Source: an uncultured Eubacteriales bacterium
Lineage (GTDB): Bacteria > Bacillota > Clostridia > Oscillospirales > Acutalibacteraceae
Reading direction: 5' to 3'
NCBI GenBank assembly: GCA_934525065.1
Contig: CAKSYX010000012.1
Location: forward strand, 1-56,393
Length of the DNA: 56,393 nt
The notes under the pieces are model-generated. The model searched no databases. It was not told the origin of the DNA and saw only the letters and a program-made list of their open reading frames with translations. Position numbers and translations under genes: made by a program. Positions 24,733 to 33,538 of the stretch are shown here, one piece after another; within the stretch, counting starts at the first letter, position 1, and each line of letters opens with the position of its first letter.

Positions 24733-25374
24733 ATGAAAAAGGCAGTTATTTTTGACCTTGACGGAACGCTTCTCAACACGCTCGGCGACCTTGCCTCAAG
24801 CGTAAATTTTGCGCTTCGCGAATGCGGCTACCCCGAAAGGACGGTTGACGAGGTGCGTTCCTTCATCGGCAACGGAGTTGTTGTGCTCATGCACCGCAGC
24901 GTTCCGGCGGGTACAAACGAAGCGGATGAAAAACGTTGCTTTGAGGTTTTCAGAAAGAGATATCTTGAGCATATGGAGGACACTACCGCGCCGTATGGCG
25001 GAGTGAACGGACTGATTTTTGAGCTTTCAAGGCTCGGAATTCAAACCGCCGTTGTTTCAAACAAGCTTGACGCCGGCGTGAAGGGACTTTGCAAAAAGTA
25101 TTTTCCGCATTTGACCTGTGCCTTCGGCGTGAACGATGAAAGCGAACGAAAGCCCTCTCCGGCGAACGTTTTTAAAGCACTTTCAAAGCTCGGCGTTCAA
25201 AAAGAGGACGCGCTTTATGTTGGAGACAGCGATGTTGACGTTCAGACCGCAAAGAACGCGGGGCTTGAGATGGTCGGCGTGACCTGGGGCTACCGCAGCC
25301 GTGAGAGTCTCATTGCCTGCGGGGCAAAGGCCACGGTTGACAGACCCGAGCAGATCCTGGAGTACGTGAAATAA
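24733..25374 (+). CDS. HAD-superfamily phosphatase (phosphoglycolate phosphatase-like)
   Basis: The 213-residue protein shows all HAD motifs: FDLDGTLLNT (residues 8-17), VVSNK (motif II), K-P-S-P (motif III Lys) and YVGDSDVDVQTAKNAG (motif IV). The alpha-helical cap between motifs I and II matches the Gph/beta-phosphoglucomutase class. The Asp pair of motif I supports a phosphatase; a mutase is less likely because the usual beta-phosphoglucomutase cap signature is not evident. It begins two bases after glgP with GGTGA as its site, so it may remove a sugar phosphate formed during glucan breakdown, but the substrate is unknown. Confidence 0.88.
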   Translation: MKKAVIFDLDGTLLNTLGDLASSVNFALRECGYPERTVDEVRSFIGNGVVVLMHRSVPAGTNEADEKRCFEVFRKRYLEHMEDTTAPYGGVNGLIFELSRLGIQTAVVSNKLDAGVKGLCKKYFPHLTCAFGVNDESERKPSPANVFKALSKLGVQKEDALYVGDSDVDVQTAKNAGLEMVGVTWGYRSRESLIACGAKATVDRPEQILEYVK

Positions 25375-25467
25375 CAACTTAAAGGGGCTGTTTTTGGGTT
25401 CCGGATTCGTATGAGCGGGGCTTGAAACCGCCAGTGGAACATTCCGGTTTTACAGCGCATAAAAAAT

Positions 25468-25690
25468 GGGGCTGTCGCATTTAGATGCAGAAAGCGTTTT
25501 CTTTGCCCCGAAGCTGTATGTAGATACCGCGGGTGGGCAAAAAAACGCTTAAAAGAGCAAAATTATTTTTAGATTTTATCAACAAACAAAGACTATATTT
25601 CATAGGAAGCCTCGGTTTTGATAAGCTTCGTGAAATATAGTCTTTTTCTTTTTGTTTTGCTCTTTGGTCTGCGCTAAATGCGACAGCTCC
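25468..25690 (-). mobile_element. Short inverted-repeat element, family 1, copy 2 (intact)
   Basis: The 223-bp copy is in the opposite orientation to copies 1 and 3. It has GGGGCTGTCGCATTTA at one end and the inverse with one change at the other. A perfect 15-bp central stem (25588-25602 with 25631-25645) is followed by T-rich sequence on both strands. It lies between convergent genes (HAD phosphatase and the small secreted protein) and ends nine bases from the latter's stop. The preceding 93 bases (25375-25467) hold no gene but begin with AAAGGGGCTGT, like a further element end. Confidence 0.9.
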
Positions 25691-25698
25691 TTTGTTTT

Positions 25699-25989
25699 TT
25701 AGTTTTTGAAATACTTTGTGGGAGCTTCGGGGGGCTTCGGCGCAGGCTTTCCGAGGAATACATCATAGAAAACATACTTCAGGTATTCCCAAATGCTCTT
25801 GAAAAAGTCAATGAACATTTCAAAGAATGTTGTTTTAACGTGTTCATCCTCTTCTTCATCGTCTGCGGCCGCGGCAGTTGTCACAGCGGGAGCCTCCTCG
25901 GCAAAAACAGCAAAAGCAGCCGTGAAAAGCGGAAGCGACATGAGAAGAACGAGCATGAGCGCAATGAGCTTTTTGAATGTTTTGTTCAT
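25699..25989 (-). CDS. Small secreted or membrane-associated protein, unknown function
   Basis: The 96-residue product starts with a clear signal peptide (positive start, hydrophobic residues about 10-28, FAVFAEEA as probable cleavage region). An acidic stretch (DDEEEDEH) follows, then a very aromatic segment (FFEMFIDFFKSIWEYLKYVF) that would form an amphipathic helix, and a Pro/Lys-rich tail. No family is recognised. It could be a membrane-active peptide or a small wall protein. The gene has a near-perfect promoter (26028-26056) and AGGAGG before the ATG, suggesting high expression. The adjacent repeat-element hairpin probably terminates its transcript. Confidence 0.8.
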   Translation of the reverse strand: MNKTFKKLIALMLVLLMSLPLFTAAFAVFAEEAPAVTTAAAADDEEEDEHVKTTFFEMFIDFFKSIWEYLKYVFYDVFLGKPAPKPPEAPTKYFKN

Positions 25990-26027
25990 ATTTGATCCTC
26001 CTGACTGAAAAAATAGATTCCAACATC

Positions 26028-26056
26028 ATTATAACCAAGGCACCGCGTGAAGTCAA
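26028..26056 (-). promoter_or_regulatory. SigA promoter for the small secreted protein
   Basis: On the minus strand TTGACT (26051-26056) and consensus TATAAT (26028-26033) are 17 bases apart. Start of transcription near 26021 gives a leader of about 30 bases. Confidence 0.92.
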
Positions 26057-26092
26057 GACGCTTTTGCCTACTTTTTTCCTCAAGCTGAAAAA

Positions 26093-26968
26093 TTATCTGT
26101 ATTTTACGCGGATACGGTCGGTACCTTCGCCGAAAATCTCTTCACCGCCGACTTTTTTGCAGCAGCGGATGAAATACCATGCCTCTTTTTTGCCGGGCTC
26201 ACCTTTGTCGGAAAGGCTGAGCGTCTCTCCGTTCTTTGTTCTTGAAACCTCTTTGAATTCGCCGTTTTTGCTGTCGCTTCTGAAAAGCACATAGCAGTCG
26301 ATTCCGGCTGTCATGCGGAAGAAAAACGTCACCTTTTTTGAAAGGCCGCGCTTGACTTCAAAAACCTCCGTTCTGTCAAGGCAGACGAAGCACTTTTCGC
26401 GGCCGGTATTGCTGAAAAACCGTGTGCCGTCCTCGGCAAAGGAGAAGCTTTGAACGTCATAGTAATACACCTGACCGGAGACGGCGCTGTCATCGGTGAA
26501 GCTGCTGCTTCCTTTGTCTGCCTCTCCGCGAATAACACCATCGTCCATGCCCTCAATGCGGCGCTTTATAACGTAGCCTTCGGCACTTTCGGCTTTTTTC
26601 CAAAATACGGTGACCTTTCCGAAGGAGGTGCTTTCAACTTCCGTGACCTCGATTGCGGGAATTGAGGAGATGTTCACGGCGCGCAAAACGCTGCGTGAGA
26701 ACACCGGCTTGTTTTTTCCCTCAATGGCCTTGAAAGCCGAAACGCGGTATTGATAAACCCCGTCGTTAAGCTCTTCCTTTGAGCAAAAGCCGCCCGAATC
26801 CGCAGGAAGCGAGGCAAGCTTCAAAAACTTTTCCTTCGTGTTGTCATATCGCTCAACAAGATAGCCCTCGGCTTCGGGAACACCCTTCCACGCAAGCTCA
26901 ACGCTGCGGTCGTCATTGACGTCAGCCAGAACGATCTGCGGTTTTGTTTTAAAAACTTTTTTTGCCAT
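26093..26968 (-). CDS. Protein of three fibronectin type III-like domains, no signal peptide
   Basis: The 291-residue protein is built of three consecutive FN3-like modules (about residues 8-95, 100-195 and 196-291). Each shows the A-x-G-Y-x-V strand pattern: PEAEGYLVERYDN, ESAEGYVIKRR and a degenerate IDCYVLFRSDS. Such modules are normally extracellular, but no signal peptide or membrane span is present, so the protein is either cytosolic or exported by an unusual route. It follows nagB by 27 bases on the same strand and is probably co-transcribed. The function is unknown; an adaptor role is speculation. AAGGTAAGGT precedes the ATG. Confidence 0.8.
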   Translation of the reverse strand: MAKKVFKTKPQIVLADVNDDRSVELAWKGVPEAEGYLVERYDNTKEKFLKLASLPADSGGFCSKEELNDGVYQYRVSAFKAIEGKNKPVFSRSVLRAVNISSIPAIEVTEVESTSFGKVTVFWKKAESAEGYVIKRRIEGMDDGVIRGEADKGSSSFTDDSAVSGQVYYYDVQSFSFAEDGTRFFSNTGREKCFVCLDRTEVFEVKRGLSKKVTFFFRMTAGIDCYVLFRSDSKNGEFKEVSRTKNGETLSLSDKGEPGKKEAWYFIRCCKKVGGEEIFGEGTDRIRVKYR

Positions 26969-26995
26969 ATATACCTTACCTTTAAAAAGTCTGCC

Positions 26996-27718
26996 TTATA
27001 AAAGCTTTGCGCTTTCTCTGTCAACAAAAATTGTTGCGTCTGCGTGGTTTTGAAGGATACTCGCAGGGCAGTGCGGTGTAACCTCGCCCTTGACCATTGA
27101 ATAAACGGCCTTTGCCTTGCTTTCTCCCGTTGCGATGAGGATAATTTTCTTTGCCCTCATGATGTCGCCGACACCCATTGTGAACGCATAGCGCGGCATG
27201 GGTCTGTCGATGAAATATTTGCTGTTTGAGTTTATAGTGCTTTCGGTGAGCTTCACCTTGAACGGCCCGTCGGAAAAGCTTTCGGAAGGCTCATTGAAGC
27301 CGATGTGGCCGTTCGTTCCGACACCGAGCAGCTGTATGTCGATCCCTCCGGCTGCGGCAATTTTTTTTCCGTATTCCTCACAGCAGCTTTCGCCGTTTTC
27401 GGGGTCGCCGGAAAGAAAGTTGACCTTTGAAAAGTCAAAGCCTGCCTTTGAAAAAAGGTTCTCCTTCATGAAGTAATAATAGCTGTTTTCGTCCTCTTTG
27501 GGCAGACCGCAGTATTCGTCAAGGTTGAACGTTGTCGCGTCCTTAAAGCTCACTTCTCCGTTTTCATAGGCCTCGATCATGCGCTTATAAGTCTCAATCG
27601 GGGAAGCACCCGTTGCAAAACCGAGAACCGAAGCCGGCTTTTTTTGAACCGCTTCAATGATTATTGACGAAACTGCCTTTGAAATTTCAATTGCGTTTTC
27701 AAGAAGAATAACTTCCAT
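26996..27718 (-). CDS. nagB: Glucosamine-6-phosphate deaminase
   Basis: The 240-residue protein contains the family signatures LGFATGASPIETYKRM (about 33-48), TFNLDEYCGL (catalytic Asp, about 63-72), and LLGVGTNGHIGFNEPSES (about 130-147). It converts glucosamine-6-phosphate to fructose-6-phosphate and ammonia, feeding amino sugars from host mucin or wall recycling into glycolysis. No nagA is adjacent. GGGAG lies about ten bases ahead of the ATG and a promoter with 17-base spacing lies upstream. Confidence 0.95.
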   Translation of the reverse strand: MEVILLENAIEISKAVSSIIIEAVQKKPASVLGFATGASPIETYKRMIEAYENGEVSFKDATTFNLDEYCGLPKEDENSYYYFMKENLFSKAGFDFSKVNFLSGDPENGESCCEEYGKKIAAAGGIDIQLLGVGTNGHIGFNEPSESFSDGPFKVKLTESTINSNSKYFIDRPMPRYAFTMGVGDIMRAKKIILIATGESKAKAVYSMVKGEVTPHCPASILQNHADATIFVDRESAKLL

Positions 27719-27745
27719 TTATGTCCACTCCCTTTTCTTTACGAC

Positions 27746-27774
27746 ATAATACCACATATTCGCCGATTTTACAA
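27746..27774 (-). promoter_or_regulatory. SigA promoter for nagB
   Basis: On the minus strand TTGTAA (27769-27774) and TATTAT (27746-27751) are 17 bases apart. Confidence 0.75.
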
Positions 27775-27805
27775 ATATTTTTTTCGCCTTTTGCGGCTGT
27801 CAGTC

Positions 27806-27834
27806 TTGAGCTTGCCGCCGCAGAGTGGTAAAAT
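27806..27834 (+). promoter_or_regulatory. SigA promoter for the PHP phosphatase
   Basis: TTGAGC (27806-27811) and TAAAAT (27829-27834) are 17 bases apart. The transcript would have a very short leader before the ATG at 27858. Confidence 0.65.
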
Positions 27835-27857
27835 GGGTTTTTGAAAGGGTGATGAAC

Positions 27858-28643
27858 ATGAATTTCAATTTTCATAACCATACTTCAAGATGTATGCACG
27901 CCACCGGCACCGATGAGGACTATGTCAAGGCGGCAATCGAAGCCGGGTTTGAGGAAATCGGCTTTTCCGACCATTCACCGTGGCCGTTTTCCGCAGGCTA
28001 CGTCTCTTCGATGAGGATGGGCGCAGAGGAGCTTGAAGGCTACACTCTTTCGGTCATGGAGCTTCGTGAGAAGTACAAAGACAAAATCAGAATCCGTCTC
28101 GGCCTTGAATGTGAGTATTTTGACGGGTACATTCCGTGGCTGTGCGCCGCCTGCGAGAAATACGGAATCGAATATCTCCTGCTCGGCAATCACTTCACTC
28201 CCGACGAGGAGCACGGAATATATAACGGCAGAATAAAAACGCCGAAGCAGCTTGAGGCATACAAAAACCACGTTTTGCGTGCGCTTGACAGCGGACTTTT
28301 CCTTTACCTTGCCCATCCGGATATTTTTATGCGTACCTACGGCGAATTTGATTTTGACTGCGCCGAAGCTTCAAAGGAGATAATCAAAAAAGCGATTGAA
28401 ACGGACACACCGCTTGAATATAACCTTCTCGGCTTTGCGCACTGCGTAAACGACGGAATGAAGGAGGGTTACCCAAACTCCGGCTTTTGGAGAATTGCCG
28501 GTTCAATGGGAGCGAAGGCGGTCATCGGCCTTGACGCCCACGAGCCGGATGCCTACATAAAAAAGAAAGAGCTTTTTGAAAAGGCGAAGCTTACGCTCAG
28601 GGACTACGGCGTAACGCCCGTTTACCCTTTTGAAAAGAATTGA
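27858..28643 (+). CDS. PHP-domain phosphatase (histidinol-phosphatase HisK-like)
   Basis: The 261-residue protein has the PHP metal motifs FHNHTSRCMHATG (H-x-H near residue 5), GFSDHSPWPF, LGLECEYF, LLGNHF, LAHPDIF and VIGLDAHEP near the C-terminus. These match HisK-type histidinol-phosphate phosphatases, but many PHP enzymes act on other phosphoesters and no his gene is nearby. ATG 27858 is preferred to 27852 because AAGGGTG is six bases ahead of it and only adjacent to the other. The final residues GVTPVYPFEKN complete a normal-length protein. Confidence 0.88.
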   Translation: MNFNFHNHTSRCMHATGTDEDYVKAAIEAGFEEIGFSDHSPWPFSAGYVSSMRMGAEELEGYTLSVMELREKYKDKIRIRLGLECEYFDGYIPWLCAACEKYGIEYLLLGNHFTPDEEHGIYNGRIKTPKQLEAYKNHVLRALDSGLFLYLAHPDIFMRTYGEFDFDCAEASKEIIKKAIETDTPLEYNLLGFAHCVNDGMKEGYPNSGFWRIAGSMGAKAVIGLDAHEPDAYIKKKELFEKAKLTLRDYGVTPVYPFEKN

Positions 28644-28726
28644 GCAATGAAACGGACGAAGGCGAATTTCAGCACAATGCACAATAAGGAGATTCCTTTT
28701 CTAAATAAGTTTTACAAAAAAGGGAC

Positions 28727-28755
28727 TTGTAAAATTCGACTGCTTTTGATAGAAT
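28727..28755 (+). promoter_or_regulatory. SigA promoter for xpt
   Basis: TTGTAA (28727-28732) and TAGAAT (28750-28755) are 17 bases apart. The leader of about 88 bases was checked for a purine riboswitch and none was seen. Confidence 0.7.
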
Positions 28756-28850
28756 TGTTTAGCAATCAATGAGACAACACAAATTTCAGCGGCATTTTGA
28801 ACTGAATTGTTTAAAATGTCTTTTCAATTTTTTGAAGGCGGTGAGTTGCG

Positions 28851-29420
28851 ATGGTTCTTCTTGAGGAAAGAATTCTCAAAGACGGGAAGGTCTATCCCGG
28901 AAGCATTCTGAAGGTTGACTCCTTCCTTAATCATCAAATGGACGTTGCTCTGCTCAATGATATGGGCAAAGAATTTAAAAGAATATACTCTGACTGCGAG
29001 GTTAACAAAATCCTTACCATAGAAGCGTCTGGAATAGGGATTGCATGTATAACCGCGCAGTTTTTCAATTGTCCTGTTCTTTTTGCAAAAAAGACCAAGA
29101 CAAAGAACATTGCCGGAACGGTCTATAAGACTCAGGTCAAGTCCTATACCCACGGCACTACATACGACGTGATCGTTTCAAAAGAGTTCCTTTCAAAAAA
29201 TGACAAGGTTCTGATTATTGACGATTTTCTCGCCGAGGGCAACGCTCTGCTCGGTCTTATCGACCTCTGCCGCCAGGCCGGAGCCGAGGTTGTCGGCTGC
29301 GGAATTGCGGTTGAAAAGGGCTTTCAGCCCGGCTCACAGAGAATTCGCAACGCCGGCGTTCGCGTTGAATCCCTTGCCGTTATCGACAGCATGGATGACG
29401 GCGTTATCAAATTCAGATAA
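28851..29420 (+). CDS. xpt: Xanthine phosphoribosyltransferase
   Basis: The 189-residue protein has the type-I PRTase signature VLIIDDFLAEGNALLGLIDL (about 122-141) for PRPP binding. N-terminal LLEERILKDGKVYPGSILKV and LNHQMDVALLNDMGKEF are typical of Xpt. It salvages xanthine to XMP in the cytosol. Downstream is a complete BMP-type nucleoside importer, so the stretch 28851-34522 reads as a purine acquisition unit. A GGCGGTGAG site precedes the ATG. Purine-riboswitch control, common for this gene, is not visible. Confidence 0.94.
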   Translation: MVLLEERILKDGKVYPGSILKVDSFLNHQMDVALLNDMGKEFKRIYSDCEVNKILTIEASGIGIACITAQFFNCPVLFAKKTKTKNIAGTVYKTQVKSYTHGTTYDVIVSKEFLSKNDKVLIIDDFLAEGNALLGLIDLCRQAGAEVVGCGIAVEKGFQPGSQRIRNAGVRVESLAVIDSMDDGVIKFR

Positions 29421-29501
29421 ATTACCCGAGGACGGAGCTGTTGTCCGAGGGAATTTATAAATAAAAATTTGCCGAAAGGCCAAACGACGGAGGAAAAAAG
29501 C

Positions 29502-30773
29502 ATGAAAAAATTCCTTGCACTCCTGCTTGCAGCAACGCTCCTTTTTGCGTTCGCCGCCTGCAGCGGAAAAACCGATGACACCACCACGACCGCAGCCGGT
29601 TCATCTGATTCACAGGCTTCAGACGAATCCACTGCCCCCGCAACAGACGTTGACTATTCAAAGGTCAAGGTAGGTCTTATCTGCCTTCACGATGAAAACT
29701 CCACCTATGACAACAACTTCATCCAGGCTCTCAAGGATACTCAGAAGGCTCTCGGTCTTAAAGACGACCAGGTTCTCATCAAGACCAACATCCCCGAGGA
29801 TGACAAGTGCCTTTCGGCTGCTCAGGAGCTTGCCGACGCCGGCTGCAACCTCATTTTTGCAGACTCCTTCGGTCATGAAGGCTACATTATGCAGGCTGCC
29901 GAAGAATTCCCCGAGGTTCAGTTCTGCCACGCAACCGGTACTCACGCAAAGACCGCTAACCTCAAGAACTTCCACAACGCTTTTGCTTCAATCTATGAAG
30001 GCCGTTACCTTGCAGGTATCGCAGCAGGCATGAAGCTCAACGAAATGATCAAGGACGGAAAGATTAAGGCTGAAGAAGCAAAGATCGGCTACGTCGGCGC
30101 ATTTGACTATGCAGAGGTTGTTTCCGGCTTCACCTCATTCTTCCTTGGCGCACGTTCGGTTTGCGAAAGCGCAACAATGAAGGTTACCTACACCAAGTCA
30201 TGGTTCGACATCGCTCTTGAGCGCGAAGCTGCTCTCAGCCTCATCAACGACGGCTGCGTTCTCATCAGCCAGCACGCCGACTCAGAAGGTGCTCCCAAGG
30301 CTTGCGAAGAAAAGGGCGTTCCCAACGTTGCATACAACATCGACACCTCTTCAATGGGTCCGAACACCGCTCTCATCTCCTCAAAGATCAACTGGTCTCC
30401 GTACTATGAGCTTATCATCAACGCCGTTGCAAAGGGCGAAGAGATTCTGGCTGACTGGTGCGGTTCACTCAATACCGGCTCCGTTCAGCTCACAAAGCTC
30501 AACGAAAAGGTTGCTGCCGAAGGCACTCAGAAGGCTCTTGACGAAGTTACCGCAAAGCTTGAAAAAGGCGAAATCAAGGTTTTTGACACCGCAACCTTTA
30601 CTGTTGACGGCAAGGCTCTTGATTCCTACAAGGCTGACGTTATCCCCGACGAAAAGTATGAGCCGGACACCGAAGTAATTAAGGACGGTGCTTTCCACGA
30701 ATCAGACGTTGAAGGCATGAGAAGTGCTCCGTACTTTGACATCAAGTACATCGACGGAATCAGCGAGAAATAA
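29502..30773 (+). CDS. BMP-family substrate-binding lipoprotein of a nucleoside ABC importer
   Basis: The 423-residue protein begins with a lipoprotein signal (MKKFLALLLAATLLFAFAAC, lipid Cys at 20) and a Thr/Ser linker. The Bmp/Med domain follows (KVGLICLHDENSTYDNNF, NLIFADSFGHEGYI, GRYLAGIAAG, GYVGAFDYAEVVSGFTSFFL), which binds nucleosides in characterised relatives. It delivers substrate to the permeases at 32429-34522. GGAGG precedes the ATG at 29502. Codon use is strongly biased, typical of a highly expressed gene. The spacer from xpt is 81 bp without a good terminator. Confidence 0.93.
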   Translation: MKKFLALLLAATLLFAFAACSGKTDDTTTTAAGSSDSQASDESTAPATDVDYSKVKVGLICLHDENSTYDNNFIQALKDTQKALGLKDDQVLIKTNIPEDDKCLSAAQELADAGCNLIFADSFGHEGYIMQAAEEFPEVQFCHATGTHAKTANLKNFHNAFASIYEGRYLAGIAAGMKLNEMIKDGKIKAEEAKIGYVGAFDYAEVVSGFTSFFLGARSVCESATMKVTYTKSWFDIALEREAALSLINDGCVLISQHADSEGAPKACEEKGVPNVAYNIDTSSMGPNTALISSKINWSPYYELIINAVAKGEEILADWCGSLNTGSVQLTKLNEKVAAEGTQKALDEVTAKLEKGEIKVFDTATFTVDGKALDSYKADVIPDEKYEPDTEVIKDGAFHESDVEGMRSAPYFDIKYIDGISEK

Positions 30774-30894
30774 TTAATCCCAAACCCAATTTGACCGGGC
30801 GAGGCGTTTCGCTTCGCCCGATTTTCGTTTTTTTGAAAAGAGGCCGGAGCATTCCGCCCTCCTTTGAGAAAAATGAAAAATTAAACGGAGGTAT

Positions 30895-32442
30895 ATGAAG
30901 TTGGCTACACCGGCAATTGAATTGAAAAACATCAGCAAAACCTTCGGTTCGGTCAAGGCTAATCAGAACGTCAATCTCACCGTCAACAACGGGGAGATTC
31001 TTTCGCTTCTCGGCGAAAACGGAAGCGGAAAAACAACCTTGATGAACATGATTTCCGGAATTTATTTTCCCGATGACGGTCAGATCTTCATCGACGGAAG
31101 GGAAGTTGTGATCCGTTCGCCGAAGGACGCGTTCAACCACAAGATCGGCATGATTCATCAGCATTTCAAGCTTGTTGATATCTTTACCGCGGCCGAAAAC
31201 ATTGTTCTCGGTCTCAGGGAGGAGGGCAAGTATAACCTCAAAAAGGTTGCAGAGCGCGTCGCTGAGATCAGCGCAAAATACGGCTTTGAAATTGACCCGA
31301 TGAAGAAAATTTACGAGATGTCGGTTTCGGAAAAGCAGACCGTTGAAATCATCAAGGTGCTTTACCGCGGTGCGAACATCCTTATTCTGGACGAGCCCAC
31401 CGCCGTTCTCACTCCGCAGGAGACGCAAAAGCTCTTTGCCGTTCTTCGCCGTATGCGCGACGACGGAAAGGCAATTGTAATCATCACCCACAAGCTCCAC
31501 GAAGTTCTTTCGCTTTCAGACCGCGTTTCGGTTTTGCGCAAGGGCGAGTTCATCGGCACGGTCAAAACCGCCGAAACAAGCGAGGACGAGCTGACGGAAA
31601 TGATGGTTGGCAAAAAGGTCAGCCTCAACATTGAAAGGTCCGAACCCGAAAATCCGCAGGAAAGGCTCGTTGTAAAAGACCTCATCTGCAAAAACCGCGA
31701 CGGCGTCAAGGTTCTCGACGATGTCACCTTTACCGCCAGAAGCGGAGAAATTCTCGGAATTGCCGGAATTGCCGGAAGCGGACAGCGCGAGCTGCTTGAG
31801 GCGATTGCAGGACTTCAGCACCTTGATTCGGGTGAGATTCTCTATAACGACCCGAAAACGAACAAAGCCGAAAACCTCAGAGACAAAACCCCGCTCCAGA
31901 TCAGGGAGCTCGGTGTTCGCCTGTCCTTCGTTCCGGAGGACAGGCTCGGAATGGGTCTTGTCGGCAACATGGATATAATCGACAACATGATGCTTCGCTC
32001 CTACAGAAAGGGCAAGTCGATGTTCCTTGAGCGCAAGCAGCCCAAATCTCTTGCCCAAAAAATTATTGATGACCTTGAGGTCGTTACCCCGGGCGCAACA
32101 ACACCCGTCAGACGCCTTTCCGGCGGCAACGTTCAAAAGGTTCTTGTCGGCCGCGAAATTGCCGCTTCGCCGACTGTTCTTATGGCGGCCTATCCGGTCA
32201 GAGGTCTTGACATCAACTCGTCATATGTGATTTACAACCTTCTCAACGAGCAAAAGAAGCGCGGCGTTGCCGTCATCTTCGTCGGTGAGGATCTTGACGT
32301 TCTGGTTGAGCTTTGCGACCGTATCCTTGTCATCGGCTCGGGAAGGATCACCGGAATCGTTGACGGAAAAACCGCAACCAAAAATGAGATCGGTCTGCTT
32401 ATGACAAAAACACACGGAGGTGCTGAAAATGAGCAAGAATAA
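30895..32442 (+). CDS. Nucleoside ABC importer ATPase (tandem NBD)
   Basis: The 515-residue protein has two ABC domains. The first has Walker A GENGSGKTTLM (about residues 40-50) and Walker B ILILDEPTAVLTP; its signature is degenerate (MSVSEKQ). The second has a modified Walker A GIAGSGQRELL, signature LSGGNVQKV and AAYPVRGLD in place of a normal Walker B, as usual for BMP/sugar importers. It powers the two permeases that follow. The ATG at 30895 is only a few bases after GGAGGT; a TTG at 30901 has better spacing and may be the true start. Confidence 0.94.
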   Translation: MKLATPAIELKNISKTFGSVKANQNVNLTVNNGEILSLLGENGSGKTTLMNMISGIYFPDDGQIFIDGREVVIRSPKDAFNHKIGMIHQHFKLVDIFTAAENIVLGLREEGKYNLKKVAERVAEISAKYGFEIDPMKKIYEMSVSEKQTVEIIKVLYRGANILILDEPTAVLTPQETQKLFAVLRRMRDDGKAIVIITHKLHEVLSLSDRVSVLRKGEFIGTVKTAETSEDELTEMMVGKKVSLNIERSEPENPQERLVVKDLICKNRDGVKVLDDVTFTARSGEILGIAGIAGSGQRELLEAIAGLQHLDSGEILYNDPKTNKAENLRDKTPLQIRELGVRLSFVPEDRLGMGLVGNMDIIDNMMLRSYRKGKSMFLERKQPKSLAQKIIDDLEVVTPGATTPVRRLSGGNVQKVLVGREIAASPTVLMAAYPVRGLDINSSYVIYNLLNEQKKRGVAVIFVGEDLDVLVELCDRILVIGSGRITGIVDGKTATKNEIGLLMTKTHGGAENEQE

Positions 32443-33538
32443 AGAAGCAAAAGTTCATGAACCTCTTTTCCATATTGCAAAACGCAGCAGCATGGTCTGG
32501 TGGAAGGCGTGGCTCATCAGGGGTGCCGCCATTCTCGCCTCGCTCATCGTCTGCGCCTTCATAATCGTTCTTTTAACAAAACAGAATCCGCTTGAAATTT
32601 ACGTTTCAATGTTCAAGGGCAGCTTCGGCACGAAGCGTAAAACATGGATCCTTCTTCAAAACATTGCAATTCTGCTTTGCATTTCACTCGCGGTTACGCC
32701 GGCGTTCAAGATGCGCTTTTGGAACCTCGGCGCGGAAGGTCAGGTTCTCATCGGCGGCCTTGCCTGCGTTGCGTGTATGTTCCTTATCGGCGACAAGCTT
32801 CCGAACGTTGTGCTCATTCTCGTAATGCTCGCCGCTTCAATTCTCGGCGGCGTTGTTTGGGGGCTCATTCCGGCCTACTTCAAAGCCAAGTGGAACACGA
32901 ACGAAAGCCTTTTCACCCTCATGATGAACTATATTGCAATTCAGCTCGTTTCCTTTGCAATCACCGTTTGGGTACCGAGCGGCTCGGGCGTTATGGGCGT
33001 TATCAACTCAGCCTCCAAAAACGGCTGGATACCTGACATTTTCGGTCAGAAGTATCTTTTCAACATCATTGTTGTTGCTCTGCTGACAGTCGTTATGTTT
33101 ATCTATCTCAAATACAGCAAGCACGGCTATGAGCTTTCCGTTGTCGGCGAAAGCGAAAACACCGCGCGCTACATCGGAATCGACGTCAAAAAGGTTATTA
33201 TCAGAACGATGGTTTTCTCCGGCGCAATTTGCGGCTTTGCAGGCTTTTTGCTCGTTTCCGGAACAAGCCACACAATTTCAACCAACCTCGCCGGCGGCAA
33301 CGGATTCACGGCAATCATGGTTTCGTGGCTTGCAAAGTTCAACCCGGCAATCATGGTCGTCACCTCTTTCCTCATCGTTTTTCTTCAAAGGGGTGCCGGA
33401 GAAATTGCAACGAACTTCCGCCTGAACGAAAGCGTTGCCGATATTCTCACGGGCGTGATCATTTTCTTCATTATCGGCTGTGAATTTTTTATCAACTATG
33501 AAATCAGGCCGCGCGCAAAGCATAAGGAGGGAAAATAA
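32429..33538 (+). CDS. Nucleoside ABC importer permease 1
   Basis: The 369-residue membrane protein has about nine or ten hydrophobic segments and the BPD_transp_2 features FWNLGAEGQVLIGGL and GESENTARYIGIDVKKVIIR. It pairs with the following gene to form the membrane channel. It overlaps the ATPase gene by 14 bases, with GGAGG eight bases ahead of its ATG. A basic N-terminal stretch precedes the first span. Confidence 0.93.
   Translation: MSKNKEAKVHEPLFHIAKRSSMVWWKAWLIRGAAILASLIVCAFIIVLLTKQNPLEIYVSMFKGSFGTKRKTWILLQNIAILLCISLAVTPAFKMRFWNLGAEGQVLIGGLACVACMFLIGDKLPNVVLILVMLAASILGGVVWGLIPAYFKAKWNTNESLFTLMMNYIAIQLVSFAITVWVPSGSGVMGVINSASKNGWIPDIFGQKYLFNIIVVALLTVVMFIYLKYSKHGYELSVVGESENTARYIGIDVKKVIIRTMVFSGAICGFAGFLLVSGTSHTISTNLAGGNGFTAIMVSWLAKFNPAIMVVTSFLIVFLQRGAGEIATNFRLNESVADILTGVIIFFIIGCEFFINYEIRPRAKHKEGK

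Noticed and set aside
28756..28850. Purine riboswitch ahead of xpt
   Set aside because: The leader is about 88 bases and lacks the conserved three-way-junction sequences of purine aptamers and any terminator hairpin.
30760..31500. Minus-strand ORF of 246 codons
   Set aside because: It lies opposite the ABC importer ATPase, whose Walker motifs are unambiguous; it is a codon-bias shadow.
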